From the NCBI GenBank assembly GCA_023433225.1, contig JAEZDQ010000127.1, forward strand, positions 1-7,863: a stretch of 7,863 bases of DNA, given 5' to 3'. Below the pieces are notes generated by a model that ran no database searches, was not told the DNA's origin, and saw only the letters and a program-made list of their open reading frames with translations. The position numbers were made by a program, and so were the translations under genes. Shown piece by piece: positions 6,412 through 7,863 of this stretch. Each line of letters opens with the position of its first letter. The stretch's first letter is position 1. The stretch comes from Bacteroidota bacterium (GTDB taxonomy: Bacteria; Bacteroidota; Bacteroidia; Flavobacteriales; Weeksellaceae).

Positions 6412-6867
6412 TTACAATTTCCTTGTTTGTAAAATCATTTTCATTTCAATGGTGAAAACCATTTGGGAATTTACGGTTATTTCTGCTTTGACATTACAAA
6501 TTTTCAAATTTTCCGTATCAAAAACAAGTTCAGTGGTGGTTGTTGTAAAAAGCCCGTCTCCCGGTTTGGGCAGGAGATAGGTTTCCATCGAAGTGATGTG
6601 GCTGATGAAGCCCACGGAATCCCTTCCTTCACCCCATAAATCTTCGGTGGAGTCGGAAAAAAAGAATTTGAGGAAGACAAAACTGCTTTGGGCCGCATTT
6701 TCCAAAAGCCCTAATTCTGAAAAATACCCATCGGTATAAAACAAACAGTCTTCCTTGATTTCGTAATAAGTTTGAGCGGTTAAACCGTTAACCGAAAGCA
6801 CCTTGTCTAAACATAGAATCGGTTTCCGGTGCGGGATAAGTTCTTCGATTTCCGGATATCGATTCAT
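6412..6867 (-). CDS. ApeP/FabZ-like hot-dog 3-hydroxyacyl-ACP dehydratase
   Basis: This is a 151-residue single hot-dog domain. The N-terminus has the FabZ/ApeP signature EELIPHRKPILCLDKV (residues 8-23), and the central helix carries GLLENAAQSSFVF with Glu56 aligned to the catalytic acid in 'x-x-E-x-x-A-Q'. The GHFPG motif that supplies the catalytic His of FabZ is not present; the equivalent stretch reads FYTDGYFSELG. This is how ApeP-type dehydratases of aryl polyene clusters differ from FabZ, so His13 of the PHR motif or another residue may serve, or the protein may be a non-catalytic partner of another dehydratase. Expected role is removal of water from 3-hydroxyacyl-ACP to give the conjugated double bonds. 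It is followed after 11 bases by the HTH gene and preceded, after 19 bases, by the TIMP-like gene. Confidence 0.8.
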   Translation of the reverse strand: MNRYPEIEELIPHRKPILCLDKVLSVNGLTAQTYYEIKEDCLFYTDGYFSELGLLENAAQSSFVFLKFFFSDSTEDLWGEGRDSVGFISHITSMETYLLPKPGDGLFTTTTTELVFDTENLKICNVKAEITVNSQMVFTIEMKMILQTRKL

Positions 6868-6886
6868 TTTTTAATTATTTTGACAA

Positions 6887-7390
6887 TCATCTAATAAGAT
6901 TTCTTTCAAATTTTTCAAGACTGATTTTTTTTCTCCACCATGAATATTTTCCGTACGCAATTTGTTTTTCATAATCTACTTTAAGATAATCAGTCCAACA
7001 AGAAAAAAAATAGTAATCATTCGCCTTTCCGGCTTCGGAATCGCTGTTGATTATACTTGGTGCGATTAGGTAATATTTTCCAATCTCAAAATTTGCAATG
7101 TAGGGTCTGCATAAGATTCCATTATCACCCCAAATTTTAATTTGCCTACGAGCTTCCTTTCCCTTGTATTTAGAAATTATTTCAACACTCATAGAGAATG
7201 GCATTCTCCCTTCGAAACCGTAAATTTTGTCATCTAAAAAATCTGAATATTCAATTACTTTAACTAAAGCCACAAACTCCATACTGTTTGAAATTGTCCT
7301 AAATGAACAATCACCTTTACATTCACAAGAACAAGCCAAAGACTTGACGGAAAACAGAAACAAAAAGATTAATAAAACTAGATTTCTCAT
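6887..7390 (-). CDS. Secreted Cys-rich protein resembling the TIMP/netrin (OB-fold) family
   Basis: This 167-residue protein has a signal peptide at residues 1-19 (MRNLVLLIFLFLFSVKSLA); the mature chain would start at Cys20 as CSCEC. A mature N-terminal C-x-C, further Cys at 24, 28, 94 and 131, a GDNGILC motif, FEIGKYYLIAP and FFSCWTDYL match the pattern of bacterial proteins related to tissue inhibitors of metalloproteinases/netrin modules (Cys...CG-x-x-F-x-x-G-x-x-YL...S-C). The lipobox is poor (S-L-A-C), so lipidation of Cys20 is possible but less likely than free export. It has no evident link to acyl-chain biosynthesis, although it lies between the synthase III and dehydratase genes on the same strand, 19 bases from each. 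It is AT-rich (18 G+C in 7201-7260). Probably a periplasmic or outer-membrane protein with disulfide bonds; function unknown. Confidence 0.75.
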   Translation of the reverse strand: MRNLVLLIFLFLFSVKSLACSCECKGDCSFRTISNSMEFVALVKVIEYSDFLDDKIYGFEGRMPFSMSVEIISKYKGKEARRQIKIWGDNGILCRPYIANFEIGKYYLIAPSIINSDSEAGKANDYYFFSCWTDYLKVDYEKQIAYGKYSWWRKKISLEKFERNLIR

Positions 7391-7409
7391 AAGTCAGAGT
7401 AAATATAGC

Positions 7410-7863
7410 TTAACAAACCGTCAAAACCGCACAGGAATAAGCAAAACGGCCGCTTTCCGGAATACAAAGCAATACTTTTTGTCCTTTTTTTAATTTACCT
7501 GAATTCATCAGTTCTTCGGTCGCGATGAAAATGGATGCGGCTCCGATATTTCCGACTTCCGATAAATTATAATACCACTTCTCCACCGGAAAATCCAATC
7601 CTACGGCTGCAAATTCTTCTCTCAATCCGTCTTTGAAATAATTCGAAGAAATATGTGCTAAGACATAATCCATGTCGTTCGGATCGAGATTGTGTTTGTC
7701 AAAAGAAGCCCGTAAAGATTGCGCACCTTTTTTCAGAATAAATTCATCCAGTAATCTTGTGTCTTGTTTCAGCGCAAAAATGGATTGATTCAACCATTCG
7801 TCAGCCGAATACTCCGCCCAGGATTTCAAACTTCCGTCTTCCTGTTTTTCGCTTCCCGAATAC
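7410..7863 (-). CDS. Ketoacyl-ACP synthase III family protein, C-terminal part (5' end outside window)
   Basis: The frame stays open to the right edge (residues YSGSEKQEDGS before the TTG at 7829), so the gene continues beyond the window and about 150 C-terminal residues are seen. They match the C-terminal domain of FabH-type synthases: the helix before DYVLAHISSNYF supplies the catalytic His, and YNLSEVGNIGAASIFIA supplies the catalytic Asn (the GN-x-x-AAS loop). FabH has HQAN at the His; the HISS variant here marks a divergent KAS III branch. The final strands (GQKVLLCIPESGRFAYSCAVL) correspond to the G-x-x-V-x-x-x-x-x-G-x-G-x-x-x-x-x-x-L end of the fold, with the usual GxG changed to SGRF. 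The active-site Cys lies outside. In flexirubin loci a KAS III relative (DarB) makes dialkylresorcinols; this could be such an enzyme or a priming synthase, which the fragment cannot decide. Confidence 0.85.
   Translation of the reverse strand, partial: YSGSEKQEDGSLKSWAEYSADEWLNQSIFALKQDTRLLDEFILKKGAQSLRASFDKHNLDPNDMDYVLAHISSNYFKDGLREEFAAVGLDFPVEKWYYNLSEVGNIGAASIFIATEELMNSGKLKKGQKVLLCIPESGRFAYSCAVLTVC

Noticed and set aside
7391..7409. TATATTTA on the minus strand before the TIMP-like gene as a promoter
   Set aside because: The G of the consensus is missing and the only nearby TTTG is about six bases away, far too close for a -33 element.

Overview
The window looks like part of a Bacteroidota genome, most likely a Flavobacterium/Chryseobacterium-type flavobacterium. 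The evidence is the moderate-to-low GC, the A-rich leaders without clear Shine-Dalgarno sequences, and protein families typical of the aryl polyene / flexirubin pigment loci of this phylum. It holds eleven or so genes of a type II fatty-acid/polyketide-like cluster, packed into two arms that converge. No rRNA, tRNA, CRISPR array, transposase or attachment site was seen, and no gene-free stretch is longer than 30 bases.

The plus-strand arm (1-5007) starts inside an ABC-2 exporter permease. It continues with a hot-dog acyl-CoA/ACP thioesterase, a ketosynthase with a full Cys-His-His set, an exported TPR protein, a half-length ketosynthase-like protein with no active-site Cys (a probable chain-length-factor-type partner), an acyl carrier protein, and a second complete ketosynthase. 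Stop/start overlaps (ATGA, TAATG) couple thioesterase to ketosynthase 1 and the ketosynthase-like protein to ACP to ketosynthase 2, so this is read as one operon.

The minus-strand arm (7863-5004, read right to left) starts inside a ketoacyl-ACP synthase III. It continues with a small exported Cys-rich protein resembling the TIMP/netrin fold, an ApeP-like hot-dog dehydratase, a small protein with an XRE-like helix-turn-helix, and a BtrH-type ACP-dependent acyltransferase. The last two are joined by a TAATG overlap.

The inferred pathway is as follows. The synthase III or a ketosynthase primes and the two KAS II-type ketosynthases, helped by the Cys-less partner, extend a chain held on the dedicated ACP. 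The hot-dog protein dehydrates to build the polyene. The thioesterase edits or releases acyl groups. The BtrH-like protein transfers the finished acyl group to an acceptor. The ABC exporter moves product or precursor to the envelope. Whether the product is a flexirubin (polyene ester of a dialkylresorcinol) or a simpler aryl polyene cannot be decided from this window.

The arms meet tail to tail. The stop codons of ketosynthase 2 and the BtrH-like gene overlap in one TTAA, and the only terminator-like hairpin seen for the plus arm lies inside the coding sequence of the opposing BtrH-like gene. Two AT-rich exported-protein genes (TPR and TIMP-like), one in each arm, have no obvious biosynthetic role and look like later insertions.
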